This document shows, piece by piece, positions 16,222 to 23,738 of a DNA stretch of 64,000 bases; within the stretch, counting starts at the first letter, position 1; each line of letters starts with the position of its first letter. The notes under the pieces were generated by a model. It made no database searches, was not told where the DNA came from, and saw nothing but the letters and a program-made list of their open reading frames with translations. The translations under genes were made by a program, and so were the position numbers. The stretch is taken from positions 61,546-125,545 of the forward strand of contig NZ_DASYTH010000406.1 in the NCBI RefSeq assembly GCF_036002505.1. The letters are read 5' to 3'. The stretch comes from DASYTH01 sp036002505. GTDB taxonomy: Bacteria; Actinomycetota; Actinomycetes; Mycobacteriales; Pseudonocardiaceae.

Positions 16222-16887
16222 GTGGACACCGTGACGGCGGAACTTCCCAGCCTCGCCGAGCGGACCAGCCTGCGCCAGCAGGTGGGGAACGCGTTGCGCG
16301 CGGCCGTGATCAGCGGTCAGCTGCGGCCAGGGGTGGTGTACTCGGCGCCGGCGCTGGCCACCACGTTCGGCGTGTCGGCCACCCCGGTGCGCGAGGCCAT
16401 GCTGGACCTCGCCAAGGAGGGTCTGGTGGAAGCCGTGCGCAACAAGGGTTTTCGAGTCACCGAACTGTCCGAACGGGACCTCGACGAGCTGACCGAGCTG
16501 CGCATGCTGATCGAGGTACCGACCACGGCGGCGCTGGCCGGGCTGCTGGACACCGGCGCCCTCGCCGAGTTGCGGACCCTGGCCGCGGCGATCGAGGTGG
16601 GTGCGGCGGACGGGGACCTGGTCGCCTACCTGGAGGCCGACCGGCAGTTCCACCTCACCCTGCTCGGGCACGCCGGCAACCGGCACCTGGTGGAGCTGGT
16701 CGGTGAGCTGCGCTCGCGGGCCCGGCTGTACGGGCTGGCGCGGCTGGCCGACTCCGGGGTGCTGGTCGGGTCCGCCCGCGAGCACGCCGAGTTGCTTGAC
16801 CTGATCGAGCGTGGCGACACCGGGGGCACGGAAGCCTTGATCCGCCGGCACATCCGGCACGTGCGGGGCGCCTGGGCCGCGTCATGA
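16222..16887 (+). CDS. GntR/FadR-family regulator of the hydroxyproline cluster
   Basis: Taking GTG 16222 (GGAG upstream) gives 221 residues. An N-terminal winged helix (SLRQQVGNALRAAVISGQL, then FGVSATPVREAMLDLAKEGL) is followed by an all-helical FCD domain with the metal-binding pattern of FadR regulators (ELRMLIEVP, EADRQFHLTLLGHAGN, SAREHAELLDLIERGD). FCD regulators usually bind a small organic acid, here presumably a hydroxyproline pathway compound. The gene lies inside the operon and its stop overlaps the next start, so it is made with the enzymes it probably controls. Confidence 0.87.
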   Translation: MDTVTAELPSLAERTSLRQQVGNALRAAVISGQLRPGVVYSAPALATTFGVSATPVREAMLDLAKEGLVEAVRNKGFRVTELSERDLDELTELRMLIEVPTTAALAGLLDTGALAELRTLAAAIEVGAADGDLVAYLEADRQFHLTLLGHAGNRHLVELVGELRSRARLYGLARLADSGVLVGSAREHAELLDLIERGDTGGTEALIRRHIRHVRGAWAAS

Positions 16888-17993
16888 CGGACGTGGTGGT
16901 GATCGGCGCCGGTATCGTCGGCGCGGCGTGCGCCTACTACGCGTCGGCGGCCGGGCTGTCGGTGACCGTGGTTGACCGCGGACCGCTGGCCGGCGGCACG
17001 ACGTCGGCCGGTGAGGGCAACCTCCTGCTGTCGGACAAGGAACCCGGGCCTGAGCTGGAGCTGGCGCTGCGGTCCAACCGGCTGTGGCTGGAGCTGGACG
17101 TCGGGCCGGTCGAACTGGAACCCAAGGGCGGCCTCATCGTCGCGGCCACCGCCGCCGGAATGTCCAGTGTGGAGGATATGGTGGCCGGGCAGCGGGCGGC
17201 GGGCGTGACGGTCACGGTGACCCGGGACCCCACCGAATACGAGCCACGGCTGCGGCCGGATCTCGCCGGCGGCGCCTACTACCCGCAGGACCTTCAGGTG
17301 CAGCCGATGCTCGCCACCGCACGGATGCTGCGCGCGGCGCCGGGTCTGACCGTCCACTACGGACATACCGTGACCGCGATCGAGACACACCACAGCCGGG
17401 TCGTCGCGGTGCGCACGGACCGGCAGCGCATCCCGACCGGGGCGGTGGTCAACGCGGCCGGCGTGTGGGCCGGTTCCGTGGCGGGTCTCGCCGGCGTGCC
17501 GCTGCCGATCGCGCCGCGGCGGGGTTTCGTGCTGGTCACCGAACCGCTGCCGCCGCTGGTCCGGCACAAGGTCTACGCCGCAGACTACGTGGCGAACGTG
17601 GCCAGCGGCGACGCCGGGCTGCAGGCCTCCGCGGTGGTCGAGAGCACGCCGGCGGGCACCATGCTGATCGGAGCGAGCCGCGAGCGGGTCGGCTTCGACC
17701 GAACTTTCGCGCTCCCCGTGCTGCGCCGGCTTGCCGCCCAGGCCGTCACACTTTTCCCTTTTCTGGCAACGGTTCGCCTGTTGAGGGCGTACCGGGGTTT
17801 CCGCCCGTACAGCCCGGACCACCTGCCGGTGATCGGCGCCGACCCGCGGGTGCCCGGCCTGTTCCACGCCTGCGGCCACGAGGGCGCGGGCATCGGCCTC
17901 GCGCCCGTGACCGGCGAGCTGATCGCCCGGGAGCTCACCGGAAAACCGGCCGAACTCGACCTGACCCCGTTCCGCCCGGAGCGATTCGCATGA
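16884..17993 (+). CDS. FAD-dependent D-hydroxyproline dehydrogenase subunit (DAO family)
   Basis: The 369-residue protein opens with the dinucleotide-binding motif VVVIGAGIVGAACAYYASAA and has the DAO fold ending YRGFRPYSPDHLPVIGADP and ACGHEGAGIGLAPVTGELIA. It is followed immediately by a small 2Fe-2S protein and a larger FAD protein with a C-terminal cysteine cluster. This trio is characteristic of heteromeric D-hydroxyproline dehydrogenases and related amino acid dehydrogenases. It should oxidise cis-4-hydroxy-D-proline to pyrroline-4-hydroxy-2-carboxylate. The start overlaps the regulator stop, and the stop overlaps the next ATG. Confidence 0.85.
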   Translation: MTDVVVIGAGIVGAACAYYASAAGLSVTVVDRGPLAGGTTSAGEGNLLLSDKEPGPELELALRSNRLWLELDVGPVELEPKGGLIVAATAAGMSSVEDMVAGQRAAGVTVTVTRDPTEYEPRLRPDLAGGAYYPQDLQVQPMLATARMLRAAPGLTVHYGHTVTAIETHHSRVVAVRTDRQRIPTGAVVNAAGVWAGSVAGLAGVPLPIAPRRGFVLVTEPLPPLVRHKVYAADYVANVASGDAGLQASAVVESTPAGTMLIGASRERVGFDRTFALPVLRRLAAQAVTLFPFLATVRLLRAYRGFRPYSPDHLPVIGADPRVPGLFHACGHEGAGIGLAPVTGELIARELTGKPAELDLTPFRPERFA

Positions 17994-18223
17994 TGATCAC
18001 GTTCGAGGGCCGGGAGATCCCGTTCGAACCGGGCCAGAGCGTCGCCGCGGCCCTGATCGCCGCCGGCATCCGCGCCTGGCGCACCACCCGCCGCGACGCC
18101 GCACCTCGCGGCTTGTTCTGCGGCATCGGCGCCTGCTACGACTGCCTGATCACGATCAACGACACCCCGGCCCAACGCGCCTGCCTGGCACCGGCCCGCG
18201 ACGGAGACGTGATCACGCCGTGA
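17990..18223 (+). CDS. 2Fe-2S subunit of the D-hydroxyproline dehydrogenase
   Basis: The 77-residue protein is a ferredoxin-like domain with the cysteine pattern CGIGACYDC followed 14 residues later by RAC, enough to hold one 2Fe-2S cluster. ITFEGREIPFEPGQSVAAAL is the typical N-terminus of the small subunit in OoxA/HpdA-like complexes. ATG 17990 overlaps the stop of the FAD subunit; ATG 17993 is equally possible. It should pass electrons between the two FAD-containing subunits. A hairpin terminator lies 25 bases after the stop. Confidence 0.85.
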   Translation: MMITFEGREIPFEPGQSVAAALIAAGIRAWRTTRRDAAPRGLFCGIGACYDCLITINDTPAQRACLAPARDGDVITP

Positions 18224-18247
18224 GCTACCGCCGGCCCACGAACCCAC

Positions 18248-18272
18248 CCCCCACCCCAGTTCCGGGTGGGGG
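18248..18272 (+). terminator. Hairpin after the 2Fe-2S subunit gene
   Basis: CCCCCACCC at 18248-18256 pairs perfectly with GGGTGGGGG at 18264-18272 around a 7-base loop. No T-run follows, as is usual in actinomycetes. It may attenuate rather than stop transcription, because the next dehydrogenase subunit gene is on the same strand 100 bases on. Confidence 0.55.
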
Positions 18273-18371
18273 CTCTGCGGCCAGTTTATCGGCGGGGGCA
18301 TCTTTGAAGATCGAGTTGGGGGTGGGTGTGGATGGGAGGGGTTGTTGTGGATAAGTGGGGGTGGGGGTGAT

Positions 18372-19679
18372 GTGGGCGTGGTGCGTTACGACATCGCTGT
18401 GGTAGGGGCTGGGCCGGCGGGGTTGGCTGCGGCGGCTACCGCGTCGGCGGCGGGGCGGCGGGTGGTGCTGCTGGACAGTGGGGTGGTTCCGGGTGGGCAG
18501 TATTGGCGGCATCGTCGGCACTTTCCTCCGGGAGGTCCGCGGTATCGGGAGCTGGCGGGGGCGCTTCGGCGAGTGGAGTACCGGCCTGAGGCCGGGGTTT
18601 GGTTCGCTGAGGCGGGGTTTGTGCTGCACGTGCCGGGCGGCACGGTTGAGGCGGAGCGGGTGGTGCTGGCGACGGGGGCGCATGACCGGGTGGTGCCGTT
18701 TCCGGGTTGGGATCTGCCCGGCGTGCTGACCGCGGGTGGGGCGCAGGCCTTGCTGAAGGGGCAGGGGGTGGTGGCCGGGCGGCGGGTTGTCGTGGCGGGC
18801 ACGGGGCCGTTTCTGCTGCCGGTGGCCACCGGCTTGGCCGAGGCGGGGGCCCGGGTGGTCGGGGTGTTCGAGGCGGGCAACCCGTTTCGGATGGTGCGCC
18901 ACCTGCCGGTGCCGGCGGCAAAACTGCGGGAGGCCGCGGGGTACGCCGTGCGGCTGGCGCGGCACCGGATTCCTTACCGCACGGGGCATCGGGTGGTCGC
19001 GGCGCATGGCGGCACCGAAGTGACGGCGGTGACCGTCCGCGGGCCGGGCGGTGCCACCCGGCGGGTGGACTGCGACACGCTCGCGGTTGGCCATGGGTTC
19101 GTGCCCGCGCTTGAGCTGCCGGTGCTGCTGGGGTGCGCCACCCGCCTCGATGCCGACACGAACCTGGTGGTGACCGTCGACCACGATCAGCGGACGTCGG
19201 TTCCGGATGTCCATGCGGCAGGCGAGATCACGGGTGTCGGCGGAGCCGACCTTGCTCTGGTTGAGGGCACGATCGCGGGGGCGGCCGCGGCCGGTATCGG
19301 GGTTCCGGATGGTTTGGTCCACCGGCGCGCCCGGTTGCGGCGGTTCGCGGCGGCCCTGCACGCCGTGCATCCGGTGCCGGGTAGCTGGGTGGACGCGTTG
19401 ACGGACGACACGGTGATCTGCCGGTGCGAGGAGGTCCGGTTCGAGGCCGTGCGGGCGGCGCTGACCGACCTGGGGGCGACTGAGACGCGGACGGTGAAGG
19501 CGCTGACCCGGACCGGTATGGGTTGGTGTCAGGGCAGAATGTGCGGGTTCGCGGTGGCGTGCCTGACGGCCCGGGAGCAGGGGCGGCCGGTGCGGGCGGC
19601 CGATCTGGAAGCGTTCGCGAACCGGCCGATCGTTGCGCCGGTGACCCTCGGCGAACTGGCCGCCGGCATGATCGAATGA
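18372..19679 (+). CDS. FAD/NAD(P) oxidoreductase subunit with C-terminal 2Fe-2S domain
   Basis: The protein of about 435 residues begins YDIAVVGAGPAGLAAAATAS, a dinucleotide-binding motif. It has a second one (VVVAGTGPFLLPVATGLAEA) and ends in a bacterioferredoxin-associated-like domain with Cys at CRCEEV and GWCQGRMC. This is the large subunit of heterotrimeric amine/D-hydroxyproline dehydrogenases. Several GTG codons (18372, 18378, 18381) could start it; G-rich DNA just upstream serves as ribosome site. It completes the dehydrogenase encoded at 16884-18223. The semialdehyde dehydrogenase needed for the last pathway step is not in the window. Confidence 0.85.
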   Translation: MGVVRYDIAVVGAGPAGLAAAATASAAGRRVVLLDSGVVPGGQYWRHRRHFPPGGPRYRELAGALRRVEYRPEAGVWFAEAGFVLHVPGGTVEAERVVLATGAHDRVVPFPGWDLPGVLTAGGAQALLKGQGVVAGRRVVVAGTGPFLLPVATGLAEAGARVVGVFEAGNPFRMVRHLPVPAAKLREAAGYAVRLARHRIPYRTGHRVVAAHGGTEVTAVTVRGPGGATRRVDCDTLAVGHGFVPALELPVLLGCATRLDADTNLVVTVDHDQRTSVPDVHAAGEITGVGGADLALVEGTIAGAAAAGIGVPDGLVHRRARLRRFAAALHAVHPVPGSWVDALTDDTVICRCEEVRFEAVRAALTDLGATETRTVKALTRTGMGWCQGRMCGFAVACLTAREQGRPVRAADLEAFANRPIVAPVTLGELAAGMIE

Positions 19680-19683
19680 TGGC

Positions 19684-20496
19684 ATGAGCCGCCAGCAGCG
19701 GGCCGACATCGCCCGGCAAACCGATGAGATCGTCCATGCGGGACGGTATGCCACCCGGTCCGGCGCCGAGGTCGTCATCGCCGACGCGGTCGTGAGCGCG
19801 GTGCGGGGCACGATTCTGTACCGGCCGGAGCACGCCGTGGATGAGGGACCGCCGCCGAACGAGCGTGCGCTGGTCGAGGTGACCGAAGAGTCCACCCTCG
19901 CGGCGGCCAGGAGACTGGCCGGGGCCGCGCCGGATCCGGTGGCGTGCTTGAACTTCGCCTCCGCCCGCAAGCCCGGCGGGGGATACCGGTCGGGCGCGGC
20001 GGCGCAGGAGGAGAGCCTGGCGCGGTCCTCGGCGCTGGCCGCGTCGCTGGTGGCCGCACCGGAGTTCTACGAGTTCCACAACGCGAACCGGGACGCCCGG
20101 TACAGCGACCGGGTGATCTACTCCCCCGGCATCCCGGTGTTCCGCGACGACGCCGGCGCGCTGCTGTCCCGGCCATACCGGGTCGCGTTCCTGACCGCGG
20201 CGGCGCCGAACGTCTCGGCCATCACCGATCCGGCGCAGCTGGCGGAGATCCCGGCGATCCTGCACCGCCGCGCCGGCAAGGTGCTGGCCGTCGCCCGCCG
20301 GCACGGCCACCGCCGGCTGGTGCTGGGTGCCTGGGGCTGCGGCGTGTTCGGCAACGATCCGTCCACAGTGGCCGGTGTGTTCGCCGGCCTGCTGCGCACC
20401 GGCGGTCCGTTCGCCGGCATGTTCAGCCACGTCGTGTTCGCGATCCTCGACAACGAGGGCACCACCGTCGCGGCGTTCCGGAAAGCGTTCGCCTAG
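19684..20496 (+). CDS. Microbial-type poly(ADP-ribose) glycohydrolase (TIGR02452 macrodomain)
   Basis: The 270-residue protein carries the signature of bacterial PARG: NFASARKPGGGYRSGAAAQE followed by E, that is the GGG-x(6-8)-QEE catalytic loop in which the second Glu acts. VIYSPGIPVFRD and LGAWGCGVFGNDP are the other conserved loops of the fold. The family removes ADP-ribose from proteins. It starts 4 bases after the dehydrogenase stop, so it may be co-transcribed, though its role is unrelated to hydroxyproline. Its stop overlaps the stop of the convergent DUF2332 gene (CTAG at 20493-20496). Confidence 0.88.
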   Translation: MSRQQRADIARQTDEIVHAGRYATRSGAEVVIADAVVSAVRGTILYRPEHAVDEGPPPNERALVEVTEESTLAAARRLAGAAPDPVACLNFASARKPGGGYRSGAAAQEESLARSSALAASLVAAPEFYEFHNANRDARYSDRVIYSPGIPVFRDDAGALLSRPYRVAFLTAAAPNVSAITDPAQLAEIPAILHRRAGKVLAVARRHGHRRLVLGAWGCGVFGNDPSTVAGVFAGLLRTGGPFAGMFSHVVFAILDNEGTTVAAFRKAFA

Positions 20497-21554
20497 TCTG
20501 CCAGCCACGCCAGCAGGCGGCCCCGCGACCAGCAGCGGCCAAGGGCCTCGGCGTGCAGAGTCGAGTGGTCGAACAACGCCAGGCCGATGATGCTGTGGCC
20601 GGAGGCGCGGCGATCGCCCAGTGTCGGTATCGTCGGCGCGACTCCGACCCCCTCCGCTGACACCCACGCCACCGCCCGGCCGGCCGCCGCTTCGTCGAGG
20701 CGATGGAGGAAGCGCAGGCGGCTCTCGAGCGGGAAGTGCGACAGCGCCCACGTCGTGGTGACGACCGGCAGGGCGTCGGAGGGTACATGGGCGACGGCGT
20801 CGGGCAGCACCTCGACGGCGTCACCAGCCAGCAGCAGCGCGGGGGCTGTCGCCGCCAAGGCCATCTCCGCTTCCAGCCTCGCGATCCGCTCCGGCTGATC
20901 CGGCCACAGGCTGGCGCGCAACCATCGGGCGTCTTCCGCGTCGGTCACGTCGACCGGATCGAGGTCGACGCCGACCCGGGCGACGACCTCGGGCATCGCC
21001 CGCGTCGGGATGGGCCGGTCTCCCACGACCGAAGCCGACAGCTGCACGGGAGATGACGGGTCGCCCAGCGATTGTCCGTTGCTGTAGGTGATGCCAACGC
21101 GATCGACAGTGAGATTGAGCCCAGCCGAACAGCCCACGTCGATCAGCCCAACCGCATTCGCGCCCACCCGGCGCGCCGCCTCGGTGATGGCCGGATACAG
21201 CACGGCGCAGCGTCCGGTCTCGTTGGTCCGCGTCCGCCGGCGCACGGCGATGGCCACGACCGAGTCGGTCATGCGCAACAGCGTGTCGATCGCCGCGCCA
21301 GCGGCAGCCTCGCCGTCCGCGGCGGCATAGGCCGCGGCAAGCGCCGGGGCGCGTCCGGCGAGGGCGAGATCGTGCAGCGCGGCGAGGATCACCGTGGGAT
21401 GCCGCTTGCGCGCCGGCACCGCCTCGATGGCGCGCAACGCCTCGTCGGACTCACTCAGGGCCACGGCGACGCGCTCATACAGCGGCGATGTTCCGGCGGC
21501 GTCGACCTCACCGAAGCGCCGAAACACCTCAGCGAGTGTGCGGGCCCTACCCAC
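20493..21554 (-). CDS. DUF2332 family protein (methyltransferase-like fold)
   Basis: The 353-residue protein fits DUF2332. LAEVFRRFGEVDAAGTSPLY opens it, the glycine-rich VGLIDVGCSAGLNLTVDRVG resembles an SAM-binding loop, and VVTTTWALSHFPLESRLRF sits where such folds have the acidic loop. The function of the family is unknown. There is no signal peptide. It converges on the PARG-like gene with overlapping stop codons, leaving no room for a terminator between them. Confidence 0.82.
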   Translation of the reverse strand: MGRARTLAEVFRRFGEVDAAGTSPLYERVAVALSESDEALRAIEAVPARKRHPTVILAALHDLALAGRAPALAAAYAAADGEAAAGAAIDTLLRMTDSVVAIAVRRRTRTNETGRCAVLYPAITEAARRVGANAVGLIDVGCSAGLNLTVDRVGITYSNGQSLGDPSSPVQLSASVVGDRPIPTRAMPEVVARVGVDLDPVDVTDAEDARWLRASLWPDQPERIARLEAEMALAATAPALLLAGDAVEVLPDAVAHVPSDALPVVTTTWALSHFPLESRLRFLHRLDEAAAGRAVAWVSAEGVGVAPTIPTLGDRRASGHSIIGLALFDHSTLHAEALGRCWSRGRLLAWLAD

Positions 21555-21563
21555 GACAGGACA

Positions 21564-21747
21564 CTAGAAGGAAACCCGTTCGCGGGTGTCGACCCGGAGC
21601 ACCGGCTGCTGCTGCAACTGGTCCTTGTAGGCTTGGCGGATCTCTTCGATCTCGCGGTTCGCGATGTGGTCGGTCAGCGGGTACAGCAGGATCAGCACCT
21701 TCGACTTCTCCTGGATGATCACGGATCCGTCGCGGAACTGGCCCAGA
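21564..21747 (-). pseudogene. Truncated 3' end of an unidentified gene
   Basis: About 60 codons ending at a TAG (21564-21566) read as well-behaved protein: VIIQEKSKVLILLYPLTDHI, then NREIEEIRQAYKDQLQQQPV and a short tail. The composition differs from the surrounding frames. Upstream the frame runs straight into dispersed repeat copy 2, which begins at 21748 and encodes nothing plausible. The simplest reading is that the repeat replaced or displaced the 5' part of a gene. A GTG at 21703 could still start a peptide of about 46 residues. I do not recognise the family. Confidence 0.55.
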
Positions 21748-21874
21748 CTAGTCCGCCCCTCCGGAATTTGATGCAGTGGTTGCGTTCCCGGGGAACGCTG
21801 CGGTCGTGTGGTCGATTGTGGCTGGGCCCCGTGACGGTCCCCTGAGGTTGTGTTGGTCGGCGCGGGGCTTTCCG
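21748..21874 (+). repeat. Dispersed ~120-bp element, copy 2
   Basis: Same block order as copy 1: CTAGTCCGCC, CCGGAATTTGATG, hairpin, GATTGTGGCTGGG, CCCCTGAGGTT and GTTGGTCGG. The hairpin here is GCGTTCC / GGAACGC around CGG, so its sequence differs from copy 1 while base pairing is kept. It lies between the GNAT gene and the broken 3' gene end at 21564-21747. Confidence 0.8.
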
Positions 21875-21883
21875 CGGTGATCA

Positions 21884-22384
21884 TCACACGCCCAAGTGGA
21901 GCGGGCGGTGCATGATGTGCAACCCCACGTAGCCATTCACCGGGTGGTGGAACGCTTCCGGGACGGTGCCGATGATCTCGAAGCCGAGCGACTTCCACAG
22001 GGCGACCGCGCGGGTGTTGGCTTCGACGACGGCGTTAAACTGCATGGCGCGGTAGCCGGCCGCGCGGGCCCAGTCGAGGGCGTGCTGGCCGAGGGCGCGG
22101 CCGACGCCCTTGCCGGAGTGGGCCGGGTCGACCATGAAGCTGGCGCTGGCGATGTGTGCGCCCGGGCCGCCCTGGTTGGGGTTCATCTTGGCGGAGCCGA
22201 GCACGGTGCCATGGTCGTTGACCGCGACGACGGTGCGGCCGGGCGGGTCGAGCAGCCAGATCTCCCGGGCCCGCTCCTCGGTCAGGTTCCGGTCGTAGGC
22301 GTAGGTCTCTCCGGCGGCCACGATCTGCTGGAGGAACGGCCAGATCGCCGGCCAGTCGGCCGGGGTCGCGTCACGGATCAGCAC
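21884..22384 (-). CDS. GNAT-family N-acetyltransferase
   Basis: The 166-residue protein has the acetyl-CoA-binding segment FMVDPAHSGKGVGRALGQHA with the Q/R-x-x-G-x-G/A pattern, the ALWKSLGFEIIG motif B and an N-terminal LIRDATPADWPAIWPFLQQI. It resembles phosphinothricin/peptide-type GNATs, but the substrate cannot be told. It is the third gene of a minus-strand operon after SRPBCC and hemerythrin genes, with a 33-base gap. Dispersed repeat copy 2 begins just after its stop. Confidence 0.87.
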   Translation of the reverse strand: MLIRDATPADWPAIWPFLQQIVAAGETYAYDRNLTEERAREIWLLDPPGRTVVAVNDHGTVLGSAKMNPNQGGPGAHIASASFMVDPAHSGKGVGRALGQHALDWARAAGYRAMQFNAVVEANTRAVALWKSLGFEIIGTVPEAFHHPVNGYVGLHIMHRPLHLGV

Positions 22385-22417
22385 GGCGCCCAGCGTGCTG
22401 GGGACGCCGCCGCGGGG

Positions 22418-23086
22418 TCAACGGATTTCGGCGGCGGCACCGTAGAGCTTGGCGTGATCCTTGCGGTAGATGCCGACGCCGACGGTGCGCCAGATCAGCC
22501 GGACCGGCGCCGGCAGCAGCGCCATGAACCGGGTCCGCTCGTCCAGAGTGGCGTCCCGCAGGATCGCGCCGAGTGCGACCAACCCCTTGCGGCCCTTGGG
22601 GATCCCGCTCTGCCCGTGCTCGCCGAGGGCGGTCCATTCAACCTGCGTGATGTGGTCGGAGACCAGCGGCAGGATGTGGTTCTCCTCGTCGTCGAGGTGC
22701 TCGTCGAGCGCCACCGACAGCTCCGCGATCAGCGCCGCCAGCTCGTCCCGGCTCACCTCGTCGGCCCCCGCGCGCCAGCGGATCAGCACCGGGTCGATGC
22801 GCTCGAGCAGCGAGGACACCACCTCGTGCTGGGTTTCCATGCGCCGCACCAGCTCGGCGTCGAGCGCGCCGATCCGCGACAGCAGCAGCGGCCAGAGCAT
22901 CTCGTCCTCGCCGGTGTGGTGATGGTGCAGCCCGCGGGTGAGCACGGCCGCGTGCCCGCCGACGATCTCCGCGCGCGCCCGGTCCCCGGCGGCCACCGCG
23001 CGGACCAGCTCCGGCAGCGCGGCGAACTCGCGCCGGAACATCTTGTGCACCAACACCATGTCCCAGGTGTCGACCTTGGCACCCAT
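22418..23086 (-). CDS. Hemerythrin-domain protein
   Basis: From ATG 23086 (GGGAGCC upstream) the protein has 222 residues. The four-helix hemerythrin ligand set is visible: LVHKMFRREF, LHHHHTGEDEMLWPLL, METQHEVVSSLLERI and LDEHLDDEENHILPLVSDHI. Together these give the His and Glu/Asp ligands of a di-iron site. Such proteins bind oxygen, nitric oxide or iron. The second half (GIPKGRKGLVALGAILRD) is a C-terminal extension. The gene follows the SRPBCC gene by 14 bases and precedes the GNAT gene in the same operon. Confidence 0.87.
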   Translation of the reverse strand: MGAKVDTWDMVLVHKMFRREFAALPELVRAVAAGDRARAEIVGGHAAVLTRGLHHHHTGEDEMLWPLLLSRIGALDAELVRRMETQHEVVSSLLERIDPVLIRWRAGADEVSRDELAALIAELSVALDEHLDDEENHILPLVSDHITQVEWTALGEHGQSGIPKGRKGLVALGAILRDATLDERTRFMALLPAPVRLIWRTVGVGIYRKDHAKLYGAAAEIR

Positions 23087-23100
23087 GGCTCCCACCCCGT

Positions 23101-23604
23101 TCAGCTCGGCTCGACCCAGATTCCCGGGGAAGTCTGCCGAGCGAAAGGGCACAAGGTCCACAGTGGCCCCCGGCTCGACCGGATCTCGAGACGATCAGGC
23201 GCCCCGGCCGCCTCCAGGGTCCGCTTCACCACCGCGATGCCGGCGGACATGAGCTCGCCCATGGGTTCGGCCACCTCGTGCGGCAGCACGTCGGCGATCC
23301 ACACGAACCGGCTGTGGCCCGGACCGTCCGGGAACACCTGCGCGGAGGCGTTGTGATGGCTCAGGCCCAGCGGACCAGCGACCACCGACCACACCAGACG
23401 CCGGGCCGCGTCGTCGCGGTCCACGATGAGCTCGCGGGCCACGCCCCCATTGAAGAACGTGACGACGCGGGCGCCGGGCTCGAGCCGGGTGTCCACGACG
23501 AAGCCGGGGACCAGGGGTTCGTGGAGCGCGCCGACGTCGCGCAGCGCCGCCCAGACGTCGTCCGGGCTCGCCTCGATCATGATCTCCTTGCGCACGGATG
23601 CCAT
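23101..23604 (-). CDS. SRPBCC (START-like/AHSA1-type) protein
   Basis: The 167-residue protein, starting at ATG 23604, shows the START-like fold: VRKEIMIEASPDDVWAALRD at the N-terminus, a beta sheet through RELIVDRDDAARRLVWSVV, and a long C-terminal helix (MGELMSAGIAVVKRTLEAAG). The family binds small hydrophobic ligands. It is the first gene of the SRPBCC-hemerythrin-GNAT operon. Its leader is unusual, because a perfect 30-base palindrome sits 12 bases before the start codon and the ribosome site is poor. Confidence 0.83.
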   Translation of the reverse strand: MASVRKEIMIEASPDDVWAALRDVGALHEPLVPGFVVDTRLEPGARVVTFFNGGVARELIVDRDDAARRLVWSVVAGPLGLSHHNASAQVFPDGPGHSRFVWIADVLPHEVAEPMGELMSAGIAVVKRTLEAAGAPDRLEIRSSRGPLWTLCPFARQTSPGIWVEPS

Positions 23605-23616
23605 GGGCGAGAGCCT

Positions 23617-23646
23617 GCCCAACCCCGGCCCGGGCCGGGGTTGGGC
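23617..23646. promoter_or_regulatory. Perfect 30-base palindrome upstream of the SRPBCC gene
   Basis: GCCCAACCCCGGCCC at 23617-23631 is followed directly by its exact reverse complement to 23646. On DNA it has the symmetry of a dimeric repressor operator. In RNA it would form a 12-bp hairpin with a six-base loop just upstream of the SRPBCC start codon. Either way it is well placed to control the SRPBCC-hemerythrin-GNAT operon. No known operator consensus comes to mind. Confidence 0.6.
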
Positions 23647-23738
23647 ATTCTTGCGGTGACTGTCGGCGCCCGGGCGTAGCGTGACCGCGTGCTCAGCAGC
23701 GTGGCCGTGGCGGCCGGTCCGGCTTCACGATCACGACG

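Noticed and set aside
20493..20496. Overlapping stop codons of convergent genes (also 45805-45808 and 63648-63651) as a special signal
   Set aside because: CTAA/CTAG overlaps arise easily in compact genomes and need no function.
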